From NCBI GenBank assembly GCA_963978545.1, contig OZ021723.1, forward strand, positions 95,028,002-95,092,001: a stretch of 64,000 nt of DNA. Direction: 5' to 3'. The notes beneath the pieces were generated by a model. The model was not told where the DNA came from. It did not search any database and saw nothing but the letters and a program-made list of their open reading frames with translations. Position numbers and translations under genes: made by a program. The stretch comes from Linyphia triangularis (taxonomy: Eukaryota > Arthropoda > Arachnida > Araneae > Linyphiidae). Below are positions 31,140 through 42,502 of the stretch, one piece after another; within the stretch, counting starts at the first letter, position 1; every line of letters begins with the position of its first letter.

Positions 31140-33806
31140 GTAACCTTTCAAATTTTTTTATAGTTCAGTCTCTCGAGCAAAGTGAACCTTTTCATTTATT
31201 TCTTGTTGTGTTTGCATGCTCCTCTGGATAATTATACAAGAGAATTCTACAGACAGTAGGGCATAATGAAAAAAAAACTTTTTTCGAAAAATCAAATTTC
31301 AAGTTAATAAAAAGTTGCCACTATGCTCACATATTTACCAAAAAAAAAATGTTGCTTCATTTGAAAAATATTTAGGTCTCCCGGAAAGGACTTGAAGTTT
31401 GATGTTTTTTGACAAAAACGAAAATTTTTAACATATTTTAAAAGCTTAAATATAAAGCAAATTTTTTTTTTCAAAAACAAAAATGTAAAGCTTAGAATAT
31501 TAATTAAAAGTATTATAAAAATTATAACTACCATTTAACATTTAGGTCTCCCGGAAATTACATGAAAACCTTAATTTTTTTTCAAAAAACTGATATTTAA
31601 TTTTTAACCCATTATTTTGGTTAATTTAAATTATTTTATTTATAGTGTAGTACAGCATTCTGAAATATCGAGAATATCATTTTATGAAATGGCTTTTTCT
31701 AAACTCAAGTGTTAAATCAAGCAAGTGCTCCTTTGAGTAACACTAGGAAACCAGGCAGTGCTAATAGAAAAATCGCTGTTTTTCGTAAAAGGGTAAAATA
31801 CCATTAGGGTGTTACCTCAACTATTTTTCACTCTATTTATGTAATCGAAAGGATGAAGCAAAAAGTATAGAAATTGTAAGTAGTAAATGTGTTCGCTTAA
31901 ATAAACAAGAACATGTATCTTTGGAATAAGAACTATATTCAACACGGAACTTCAGACAGTGGCTCTGCATGAAACGTGTATCATCATTACATGAAAGAAA
32001 ACTATTGAAAGAAATTGAATGAATATGAAAGAAAACTATTCAAGGTCATAGTTATGATGGTACTGCAAGAAATACTGGTCTCTAATTGATCAATTTCATT
32101 ATTCGAAAATACTTTAAAATAACCAGTACAAGCAGTTGTTTGTATACTTCATTTAAACGAATTGCCTCTTAGGAAAGTTATGGTTACCCTCAATGGTCCA
32201 GTTTCTTTACGTACTTGTTCTACTATCCAACAGGAAGGCGTTTAACAAGTAGTCGAGATTTACTAGTTGTTGAATACAATAATATAGAAAGTGTTTTTCA
32301 GAAGTTAATTTTAAAAAGTTGAACACCGACCAGAAATATTGGAAAATATATCAGGCTGTTCTACAAGCAATGCACCTAAGGTTTAGCAAACAGAAACCCT
32401 GTAAACATCTAAATTCAAGATGACTGATAATGGCAAATTGAATTTTCCAGTTATATATTGTATTTAATGATCCAACCTCGCATTTGAAAAAAATTGCTGA
32501 ATTTGTAAAGAAAATTTATACTCCCTTATGATTTACAATATAATGTCATGTCATGATAGTACTACATTTCGTCCTTAACCACTATCTGGAGTTCCGTGTC
32601 CAAAATATGTTGAATGTAGTTCTGATACCAAAGATACCTGCTCATCTTGTTTATTTATGCGACCACATTCACTTCTTACAATTTCTTTACTATTGCTTCA
32701 TCTTTTCGATTATTTGAATAAAGTGAAAAATAGTTAACTAATACCTTGATGGTATTTTACCCTTTTTCGAAAAACCTTAGATTTATCTATTACCACTGCC
32801 TGGTTTTCTAGTGTTACATTCAAATCTCTCAAAGGACTAATTGAGCTTCTATTCTAATAGTAATGGCTCTACGGTCACATTCTCTAGAAAAAGAGAGTAG
32901 ATTTTCTGGCAGCAATTGTTTCATTGAAATAAGAGAACTTTCAGGTTTTTTTCCTGATAGAAGCATTTTACTATCAAGTCCACTTTCAACACTCGAACTC
33001 TGTGGCATTGAATCATTTTCAATATTGTTACCTTCATGTCTCAAACCTAGAGTCTTTGTTGGTTGGAGAGTCCAAGATCGTGCAGAAGTGACATGACTTA
33101 ATACTTGAGTTTATAGGATGTACCATAGCATGAAATGATATTCCCGATACATCAAAATGCTGTGCTACTATACCTAGACTATAAATAAAATAACTGAAAC
33201 TAACCAAAAGAATGGATTAATAATTGAAAAATCCCCCTATTTTGTAAAAAAAATTGAGGTTTTCATGTAGATTCCGTGAGACCTAATCGTTAAATTGGAG
33301 ATATAATTTTTTTATTACTGTGAATTAATATTCCAAACTTGACATTTTTATTCTTGAAAATAAAAATTTGATTTATATTTATGTTTAAAAAAAAAATATT
33401 CGTTTTTGACAAAAAACATTAAACTTCAGGTCCATTCCGGAAGACCTAAATATTTTTCAATTGAACTAAAAAATATTTTGATAAATATGTAAGCATAGTG
33501 ACAACTTTTTATTGACTTGAATTTTTGAATTTCCAAAAAAAGTTTTTTTCGATACGCCCTAATAGACAGTGTGTTGTATTTACCAAATTTTATGTTCATG
33601 AAATAAATGTTAAAAATATCCTTATGAAAGTGAATACTGCAATTCCTATTTATGGAAGTTACAACAAAGATGTTAAATCCGGTTTACTTTTACAAAAGTA
33701 CCAAATATATTTTGGCCTGATTTGAAATTTAATTTTTCAAAAATTACGAATAAAAATTACAATTTCCCTGTGATTCAGATAAATTCATTAAAAAAATTTT
33801 GCACTA

Positions 33807-33866
<60 letters not shown>

Positions 33867-36800
33867 TTCAAAAGTAATTTCTGAATTTTCTTTACTTTGT
33901 ATCCTATTATCATGTACAATTCATTACATATAAGGAGTTAGATTTTGAATTATTAAAGAAAACAGTGTGTAATTTAAATATAATTTTCACTTAATTAGAT
34001 TTAACATTTTTATTAAAATCGTTAACTTTAAAAAAAAAAGAACTAAATTTATATGTTTTGGAAAATAGAAATAGTCCCATAACAATTCAAAAATGTTAAA
34101 GAATAAAGGATAAATTTGTAACATTTATTAATTTCTTAAAAATACTAGTATTAAATTTCTGCAGCATTAAATCGGTCAAATATTTATGAAGTATATTAAT
34201 GAAGTAACAATCATAATGAAGTATTTAACTAACTTTTTCTCACTTTGGTAACGTTCGACTGTTCAAAGTCATCATAAATTGATACATAATATCATAGCCA
34301 CAAATCTCCAACCACAACTTCTAAATAGTGGTTGCTATTTTTTTTTTTTACTTTTAGCTGAATAAGGCTTCATAATCACATTAATTATCAATACTAGCCA
34401 TTCCCCTACAAACTCCTTAGCATCTAAGGGAAGCCAATATTAATTTTTTTATTGGAATTTAAAAATATAAACACCAACATCTCTCACTAAAATGGCGACA
34501 TTTGATCACTAACTTGCTAGAGGGGATGTTCCTCGTCTAGTTTACTAACGCATGTGAACTAAATTCTTATATCTGTAAAAATCAGCAATTAATTATTTTT
34601 TTAACTAAGCGTAATTACTTGAAATACAGGTGAGATGTGATATGGATGATATGTGTCCAAAAGTACCCTGTCCAAAGGGAAAAGTGTGTGTGGAAGCCGG
34701 ATTTCTGCGCATATGCGAAAAACCCGTTGGAAAGGGTAAGTAATTATTCTTTGACGCACAAACTGAGTCATTACACTGCCAGGGTACAATTACAATTTCC
34801 AGTCATTAGTTTGCTTTCTTAGGCTTTCTTAGAGTTTTCTTCCATTCGATGCGGCAATGCAATGTAGATTTTTTTTTTTTTTTTTTTTTTTAAAGAATAT
34901 TCGGAATACGTCCCCTCTGCTTAGCCGATTACTCACAATAGTAGAAATCGGAACCGATTATAATAATTTGAGACAGATTATAATAATTTGTGAATTATTT
35001 ACGAGAGAACATTGACATTTGAAACACTTTTTGAAAAAACGTCGATATGTGTGGACAAGAAAAGAAACCATAGTTAAAATAGGTGATACTAAATCCGTAA
35101 TTAATAATATAATTTATGTCCTGATTTTTTTTTTTTTTTTTTTTTTTTAAACAACGCAAAATGTTACAAGAGGCCTATAGCATAGGTAGCTATCTATAAA
35201 AAATTATATTTTAACTGAAGAATTACTCATACCATCTAACAGTATGAGATATTAAAATAATAATTGCTGTGAGGTTGTTTGGATTAATATTTCATTATAT
35301 AACAGAGGATGAAACGTTGCAAATGAGTTGACTCGAATACTCGAATAATTGTACCACTATCATTATATGACAGAGACTGTTTTATTTAATTGCATACTAT
35401 TAATATGAACTATTGAATTAATTAATGTAATTATTTTCCAACAATGCAACTGTTTTAATTGACCCAATAGAAAATGTATCCACCTATAAAAACTGCTGTT
35501 TTACTTAGAGTATATATATACTAAATCATTCAATGGAATTGCATTAAATCTGTGACAATCGGTGTTGAGATATAATGTGATGGTAAATCACAGGTAAAAA
35601 ATTGTACTTTTTATTCAGGTTGTCGTATCCTTGAAATCACATCATAAAAAGATATCAATGCATGCATAAAAAGTAATGCATAAAATATTCATTTGTATTA
35701 CAGCTGTCCGAATGAAGCTTATAACATCTGCTCCTATATAATATACTTTTATTTTACCAGTCTTTGAACCCTACATGGTCACTCAATCTAGAATTTAATT
35801 ACAGATCACCTAATCGTACAAAAACATGACAAAATATACAAATAGTATTATAGTAATCAAATCTTATTTCTTAGTTTATTGTTAAAACTTATCAACAAAA
35901 AGTCAGGTGAATTAAAAAAAATTTTCACAAATCTTTCTTTTATATTTTATGCTGTAACTATTCACTTTCAAAACGTACATCCAATAAATGAACTTCCATA
36001 ATCATTACTTCGCAGAACTTATTTTTCAGCAAACAAAGTTTGAAATACTACTAACAGGTAGTAAAGAATGTTACTACCGCGATCAGTATTTTCACTGCAT
36101 TATTATGCGCGTCTTTTACAGAATTTAAGTTGGATGTTTTGTAGTAGTCCGAGACGCGGCTTCAGGTTTAGGGAATATGTAACCCATTGAACATCATTCT
36201 AAATTTTTATAGAGTGTGGAGAAAACCTAGTAGATTACTGGCATGCCGTTGCAAAATTGGACGAAAGTAGCCAAAAATTGTCTTGGAATGAGTTGAAGTA
36301 AATCCGATTGTCAAATATGCCACATCTTGCCAAATAATGAGCATTCTTTTTATATATATATATATGGCAATCGATCGCTCTTTAATTTTCAATTAAGAAG
36401 GTTGCACATGATTCAGATATCTGTCAATAGATTACTTGCATCTTTTAAAAGCGAGAGAAGTTGGCAATAAAAATTACGACACTGATGGCATAATTGATGT
36501 CGCCAATTTGGCTTACTTTTAAAATATGAAAGTGTTCTGAGCCGGAGATCAGAAATCGTCTGCGCCTTTTTACACTGAAAATCAAAGTGTGACGTGTTAC
36601 CAGATGAAAAAGTGGCAAGTTACGAAATATTTGGCAATCGGATTTAGTACAACTCATTCAAAGTCTAATTTTGGCCATTTCCTGTCTTTTTTGCCACGGT
36701 AGACCAGTTAATTCGTAACCAATTAACTCTTCACCACATTCTATAAAAAAATTAATGATGTTCAATGGGGTACCTAATCTTGCAGACGCCTCTCATTATA

Positions 36801-38092
36801 TACTAATTGTTTCTGTTAAAATATTTTTGTATTCGACGAATAGATGGCGTAGAAGGTGTCAAAGCAACTTCCCAGCATTACTTTTGGTCATGGTCATTCA
36901 TATTTTCTGTAAGCCACCTGTTACTTAAAACTGTAACGATTTTAATATTACTTTTGGTTATGGTCATTCGTATTTTCTGTAAGCCACCTGTTACTTAAAA
37001 CTATAACGATTTTAATATTACTTTTGGTTATGGTCATTCATATTTTCTGTAAGCCACCTGTTACTTAAAACTATTATGATTTTAATGTTACTTTTTTTAT
37101 TAATATTTCTCTTTGAGAAAGACTATGTGAGCTCCTTACTCAACTACGGTTAGTTCGTCAATTATTTTTCACTATGTTTGTTTTACTATTTATTCTCTTT
37201 GTTACTGTTGTTATTGTAAGCATAATATTTTACACAATGTTTCTTTCTTAACTGAGTTACAAATGTAAATCTATTATTTTTTTTATCTAGGTCATCGATG
37301 TGCTAAAAAAGATGATATGATAAAACCACAGAAGGCAGTTACAAAGGATCACCCCCTTTGCAAAACAGGCTTTAAATGTCCTGACACTGCAACGGTAAGC
37401 TTATCTTGTCCACGAAGCCTTAGGTTTAATCAAATTCTATTTTTTTACTTTCGTGCGCTACGATATTTTATGTTAAAGACTGTGGGAAAGATTAAAGTTC
37501 TGAGATGAAATCATTTTACAAATTTTATCTCCGATTACGGAATATTCAAGATATATTGTTTTTCTATTTTGCTTACGTGGAATTTTTCCACCATTTATGT
37601 TCCTATCAAATAAGGTATTTCCCTTGCATTATATTTAACTTTAGATGAACACAATTATTCACTTAACTTCAGAACAAAATAACTTAACATAGCAATCAAA
37701 ACTTAACATAGAGTTCTAAGCAAAAAGATTCGATAGAAAACTTGCGAAAACTTAATCTAAATCCAAAACTTCAATCGTAACTTCATCTAAATCAAAAAAA
37801 CTTTGGCCATGTACTGTTTTTTATATGTACATTAAAAAGCATGAATAATTAATTTAAAATAATTTAATTACCTAAGCGTCATTCTCAATGAAGAGTAAAT
37901 GTGTATTTAAACTAACTCAGTTAGACTTTGTGCATCGATCTACATTCATTTCTACTAAAGATGACATATCCGGGTGCATTGTTTATCAGAACGCTTATAA
38001 AACAAAAAAAATATACTCTATATTCAATACCAGCAAAAATATTTTTATTAAATGTGTCTATTTCCTATTTCTTTCAGCCTACCTGTCAATAA
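31086..38092 (+). CDS. Small secreted cysteine-rich peptide, unit 1 (complete, four exons)
   Basis: The spliced gene joins 31086-31139, 34630-34735, 37291-37394 and 38078-38092: 279 nt, 92 residues plus TAA. All borders are AG/GT with compatible phases (0, 1, 0). Residues 1-18 (MKSMMLVSLLLVVVLVQS) are a signal peptide. The mature part, about 74 residues, has nine cysteines spaced C-X5-C-X4-C-X5-C-X8-C-X9-C-X19-C-X5-C-X7-C, ending in PTCQ. The first half and the segment RICEKPVGKGHRC, followed by a late LCKTGFKC, loosely resemble the prokineticin/MIT-like/Dickkopf-colipase disulfide fold, but the adjacent Cys pair and the CPC motif of that fold are absent. A venom, defence or signalling role cannot be decided from sequence. 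An odd cysteine number suggests one free Cys or a dimer. AATAAA lies at 38150. Introns 1 and 2 carry foldback insertions. Confidence 0.8.
31258..33563. mobile_element. Large foldback element in intron 1 of peptide unit 1
   Basis: The arms are inverted: GGGCATAATGAAAAAAA at 31259 pairs with the end near 33560, TATTTAGGTCTCCCGGAA with 33440, and an inner arm 31735-31850 pairs with 32715-32815. AGACAGT flanks both sides (31251-31257, 33564-33570). The homologous intron at about 50440 lacks the element. A minus-strand frame at 33100-32829 (SSSVESGLDSKMLLSGKKPE) may be a coding remnant of unknown origin. Confidence 0.75.
33810..33864 (+). repeat. (TC)n then poly-T tract
   Basis: About 12 TC units are followed by about 30 T, within intron 1 of peptide unit 1. 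Confidence 0.9.
34630..34735 (+). CDS. Peptide unit 1, exon 2 (five cysteines)
   Basis: This is 106 nt after the acceptor AAATACAG, ending at a GTAAGT donor. It encodes VRCDMDDMCPKVPCPKGKVC, then a hydrophobic stretch and RICEKPVGKG. A clear homologue starts at 63969 after the same acceptor sequence. Confidence 0.85.
36178..36771. mobile_element. Foldback element in intron 2 of peptide unit 1
   Basis: Left arm from about 36178 (ACCCATTGAACATCATT) and right arm ending near 36771 are inverted copies of about 150 bp. They include AATGAGTTG...AAATCCGATTG in the left and the complement CAATCGGATTTAGTACAACT in the right. No coding sequence is seen. Confidence 0.7.
36878..37087 (+). repeat. Three tandem 70-bp repeats
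   Basis: There are three consecutive copies (36878, 36948, 37018), each starting TTACTTTTGGT and containing TTTTCTGTAAGCCACCTG. They differ at only a few positions. A fourth copy starts TTACTTTT at 37088 and breaks off. They lie about 200 bp upstream of exon 3 of peptide unit 1. Confidence 0.92.
37291..37394 (+). CDS. Peptide unit 1, exon 3
   Basis: This is 104 nt after a polypyrimidine tract and CTAG acceptor, ending at a GTAAGC donor. It encodes GHRCAKKDDMIKPQKAV, then DHPLCKTGFKCPDTAT. It enters in phase 1 and leaves in phase 0, matching exons 2 and 4. Confidence 0.82.
38078..38092 (+). CDS. Peptide unit 1, exon 4 (PTCQ, stop)
   Basis: After TTTCTTTCAG only four codons and TAA remain. 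The assignment is supported by the duplicate at 42254, where the acceptor and the PTCQ codons are kept with a different stop (TGA), and by a conserved downstream block with a poly(A) signal. Confidence 0.75.
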   Translation, partial: PTCQ

Positions 38093-38149
38093 TGACCCGT
38101 GGAACGAACTTCTGAAAGGTATTCCAAATTGATGGAATGTGTTATCCTA

Positions 38150-38155
38150 AATAAA
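38150..38155 (+). terminator. Poly(A) signal of peptide unit 1
   Basis: AATAAA lies 57 bp after the TAA, inside the block GTTATCCTAAATAAAAT. The paralogous block after 42254 has AATGAA instead, so that copy has lost the canonical signal. Confidence 0.6.
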
Positions 38156-38457
38156 ATTTTTGTTTCTGTAAAAATATTAATAAAGCATTTATTGTGAGCA
38201 CTCATATGATAACCCTTAATTGATACGACGTTTAGTAGGGACATGGCTTCAAGATAAATAATTCAATGAATTTTAGAAGAGATTCTTACTATAATAAGCA
38301 ATTATGAATTCTCGACTGAATACTTTAAAATAAATTATTTATTTTTTAATCAAGTAAAAATAATAGTTTTTCGTTCTGTTGTTTAGTAGTAAGCTATGCT
38401 ATAAAGCACGCCATGTGAATTTCTATGAAATTTTCAGTATGTATCTAGGAGCACGGC

Positions 38458-38545
38458 TACAAATGTAAATCTATTGTTTTTACAACAGTTACATACTGCA
38501 TTGCAAAAAGTTGTTGATCATCCCTTCTACTTCAAATACAACCTT
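38458..38545 (+). pseudogene. Decayed copy of peptide exon 3 (tentative)
   Basis: Eighteen bases before unit 1 exon 3 (37258-37275) recur exactly at 38458-38475. They are followed by an ACAG acceptor and a stretch coding VDHPFYFKYN where exon 3 has KDHPLCKTGFKC. The cysteines are lost and the donor is weak. Together with the orphan exon 4 at 42254 it would belong to a second, dead unit. Confidence 0.35.
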
Positions 38546-38737
38546 ACGAAAGTTGTTCAGTTAACTTTGAAACAATCAATGACTTTGATTCATTCAATAA
38601 ATAATTAAAATGTATTTAAAAAAAAAAAAAAATAATGAAAAAAGCACTCTTCAAATTCACTGCCAGACACCTTTTATTGGAAGCAACTCAGCAGCATTTA
38701 GATCCCCCCGTATCTACACTTTACAGCATACCTGAGA

Positions 38738-38847
<110 letters not shown>

Positions 38848-39904
38848 CCCCTAAGTTTCAAATCTCCAATTATATTTGTTGTCGAGATAACCAAATTCAA
38901 AAATGGCAAATCTTGAGACCCACGCAGTCACTCATTCACTGATACTAAGGTACTTCTAGTAGAGCTAGAACTGTGACATTTAGTATGCTTGCTTAACATG
39001 TATACAAAAGAGAAAAAATCACAAACTTCGAGATTTTTACCTCTGAATCCCCAGGAGAAATGTTCTAAATTTATGAATCTTAATTTTATTTCTATTGGGG
39101 CAAGGATTATAGAACTTAGAATACTTGTAGCTATTAGCATGTATAAATAGAGGAGTAACTCACCACACTCCGCGAAGTCTCTAAAATCAAGAAATAATAT
39201 TAAAAAAGGGTACTTACAATCGACCATTAGCGATACCTTTTATATGCTACGTAATGATCGCAATGTTATTTTTTTTTCACCTTTGCCAACTTTTTTTTGC
39301 TTGATAAACTATATATTTAAAATAATTTTATATTATCGCCCATCACATTGAATGCATAAATACTTCATGGACAGTAGTCCGATAAATTGACGGCATAAAT
39401 TCTTAATGGTCAGTAGTCTGATAAATTGAACTTTCTGAAAAAAATCCCGCTAATTGGACTTTGGTGAGAATGTTTTTTAAAACTTTCTTAAAATCAAATA
39501 ATAATTGAAACTAGCTGAATACCCGAAATTTTAACATGTGCAATATTTTAGCTAGATGTGAGGCCTAGCGTTTCGGAAATCCGTCATCGGTGCATAGGAC
39601 CCAGTTTTTGGCCCTTCGCTCGCTGGATAGATCATCTCTAAGCAAAATCGAGCTCGCTTAGTTCGCTGAAAAGTTAATTGACACATAAGCACAGGCTTAC
39701 TTCACTCGTAAAAAGATTCATTCCTATGAAGACATAGGCTCGCTTCGCTCTCTGAATGGTTCATTGCAGCGTAAGCAAAAGCTCGCTTCACTCATTAAAA
39801 TCTAATTGCTACGTACAGCCTTAATATTAGAAGCCTCTTCCCTGGAGAGAAAAAAAAAATCCCAATTAATAAAATAATACAACATCCCTTTAAGATTATT
39901 TCAA

Positions 39905-40130
39905 AATATGTTTGTAGAAAGCAAAATTAGAAGATCAAAACTACTTATGTGGAAACTTTCAGAGCTCAAGGCCTATTAGAAACCGCTTTTTGTGAAAATA
40001 TTAATTAAAAAACAAATTAAAATTTTAACATTCTTTTTGTCAAAAGTTCAATTAGATGGCCAAAACAACTTGTATTGAAAATTTCAAAACTGAACCCCAA
40101 TTAGAAATCGTTTTGTAAAATATTTGTTAT

Positions 40131-40164
<34 letters not shown>

Positions 40165-40600
40165 AAATAAAAATTTAAAATTATGTATTTCAAAAGTTCA
40201 ATTAAAAGGCCAAAACTACTTATTTTGAAAATTTCAGAGCTGTAGGCCTATTAAAAATCATTTTGTAAAATATTTAATAATTAATAAAAAAATTAATTAA
40301 AAAGAACTAAATAAAAGTTTCAAATTCTGTTCTCTAAAAGTTCAATTAAAAAGTCAAAACTACTTAAGTTGAACATTTCTGAGTTGTAGCCCTATTAGAA
40401 GTCGTTTTGTAAAATATTTTTTAATTAATTAAAAAAAAATAAAAAAAGAACTAAATAAAAGTTTAAAATTCTGTTTTTCAAAAATCCAATTAGAAAGCCA
40501 AAACTCTTTAAAACTACTAAAAGTTAAAACTTAAAACTATCAAAACTACTTAAAAGTTTCAGAGCTGTACTCCAATTTTAAGTAGCTTTCTATAGATCCA
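39905..40600 (+). repeat. Five degenerate tandem repeats of 120-150 bp
   Basis: The anchor AAAGTTCAATTARANGGCCA recurs near 39920, 40047, 40195, 40338 and 40485, each followed by AAAACTACTT, TTTCAGAGCTGTAG, CCTATTAGAA and TCGTTTTGTAAAATATTT. The whole stretch 39510-40648 (start ACTAGCTGAATACCCG, end TTTTATTATTATAGATT) looks like one TE relic. Confidence 0.65.
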
Positions 40601-40873
40601 CAGAGCCACATACAATCAGACACACAGCTTGTTTTATTATTATAGATTGAAAGAATAAAGTAGTCATCTAATACTAAAGTGCTCGAGCTTGACCATCAAT
40701 AAAAAGTTCATCAACAGTCGACTATATAATAAGTAAGTAGCAAAGCAAGATGTACCTTTTCAAACCATGAAGTATTTTTGCAAGTTTTAAAATTATTGAA
40801 ACTAAAAATTTTTAAACTAGCTATCATTATACAAAATAAGTTATACATTTAAAATTAGTATAGTAAAAAAGAA

Positions 40874-41391
40874 GTGAAATCCCAACAAAAACATCTGTGT
40901 AAAAAATGCTCCGTGTTGTTCATGCAATATCTATGGCCGTGAAAAATATTCAGATTCAGAAGTGCAAATACTGCAATTAAAGTAGAGCCAAGTTAAACTA
41001 ACGTTGTTATAAATTAAAGGCAATGAAAATTAGTAATTAGTAAGATTTTCTTCTCAAAGTCAAAATTCCCCTTCCTAGGCCTCAATATTCAGCTACAAAT
41101 ATGCTTGTACGACTTGTCCATTACGAGCTACAGTATCAACCCAGCCAATAAGTGATCCAGAATACGTAATGGCTAAGTATCTCAAAAAAAAATTGCAACT
41201 GGATATTGAAGCCTGTGAAGAGGAAATTTGACTTAGAGAAAAAAAAATCTTACTAATTTTCATTGCCCGTAATTTAAAACAACGTTAAATTTAGCTCTAC
41301 TTTAGATCTCAATACCTTTCACGACCATAGCTATTGCATGAAGAACTTGGCACTTTTTTACATTTATAGAGATGTTTTTGTTGGGATTCAG
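40874..41391. mobile_element. Foldback element with a short open frame in its loop
   Basis: The arms (40874-41065 and 41225-41391) are inverted and about 85-90 percent alike by eye, for example AATCCCAACAAAAACATCT at 40878 and its complement near 41370, and TTCATGCAATA with TATTGCATGAA. The unique loop holds an open stretch with a good splice acceptor before it (41079-41231). Confidence 0.72.
41079..41231 (+). other. Open reading stretch in the foldback loop, possible captured exon
   Basis: After a pyrimidine-rich CCCCTTCCTAG there are 50 open codons ending in TGA. They begin ASIFSYKYACTTCPLRATV and end LDIEACEEEI. It has three cysteines and a charged C-terminus, without low-complexity bias. 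I do not recognise it. It could be an exon carried by the element or a chance frame. Confidence 0.3.
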
Positions 41392-42253
41392 ATTCTACCA
41401 GAGATTAACATATCTTAAAACTTCAATAAATTACAATTTGGGTATATCTAGGATTGCTGAAATTTGCCTGGTTTTAAACATTTTTTTTTTTTTTCCATCC
41501 CTAGTGTGAATTTATTAACTGTTAACTTTTAGGGTAGATAGTTTTGAATATTTAAATAAAATATTAGAAATCATCCTTCAAGTGTCATGAGTCAAAATAA
41601 AATTGTTCTGCGCAAATATCTGTGGCATATTTGCCTGCATATCTGTATAGTCAAAATTATATTATTAAATTTTGAGAGTTTCATTTGTATTTCAAATTCA
41701 CCTAATAAACTAAAGTGCAATTTTAACTCTTTCCTTTGAAATCAAATACTAAAAAAACTAGTGGTGTGGAACATCTCACAACTTTCAGTTACTTACAGTG
41801 TCCCTGTCATGTATGGAGTTTTCTTTGCATTATATTTATTTTGGAAATAAAGCACTCACTTAGCTTTAAAACGTATCAACATATAGAGCTCTACATCAAG
41901 CAAACATGCATCAACATGCTGTATTTCTACATAAGAAGATTCTATAAAACCACCCTTCTTCGCTTGATTCCAAAAATATTTGGTCATATACTTTTTAAAT
42001 GCATATAAAAGCGTATGAATTATTTTAAATAAGTTTAATTTAATTACCCAAGCATTTGTCCTCAATGAGGACAAATGTATTGAATCTAATTCAGTGCAAG
42101 CCTTCGGATATCGACCAATATCAGCTTCTGCTAAAAATTCATAATCGTATTGCATTGCTTATTTTAACACACTTATAAAACAAATAAACATAATCAACAT
42201 TAAAAAACATCTAATTATTTTTAGTTAATTTGTCTATTTTCGATTTCCTTCAG

Positions 42254-42268
42254 CCTACTTGTCAATGA
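42254..42268 (+). pseudogene. Orphan duplicate of peptide exon 4
   Basis: CCT ACT TGT CAA TGA follows TTTCCTTCAG, matching the last exon of unit 1 (PTCQ) with a changed stop codon. About 280 bp upstream and 150 bp downstream align with 37800-38250. No intact exons 1-3 are seen between 38.1 and 42.2 kb, so this is probably a partial duplicate rather than a working gene. Confidence 0.6.
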
Positions 42269-42502
42269 GATCTATCTTGGGAAGAAAACTCCTGGACGGT
42301 TTTCCAAAATATATCAATGTGTTATCCTAAATGAAATGTTTGTTTCGAAAAATATAGTAATAAATTATTTATTGTAAGCTTATTATTGTAAGCTATTTAT
42401 TGTAAGCTTCATTGAAGTAAAACTTTGTATTAAAATGGTTTCAAGCTAACTAACTCATTGTACTTTAGAAGAGTTCCTTACCACAATAAGCAATTTATAA
42501 TA

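Noticed and set aside
36878..37087. CRISPR-like array
   Set aside because: There are three contiguous 70-bp repeats without spacers in a eukaryotic intron: a tandem repeat only.
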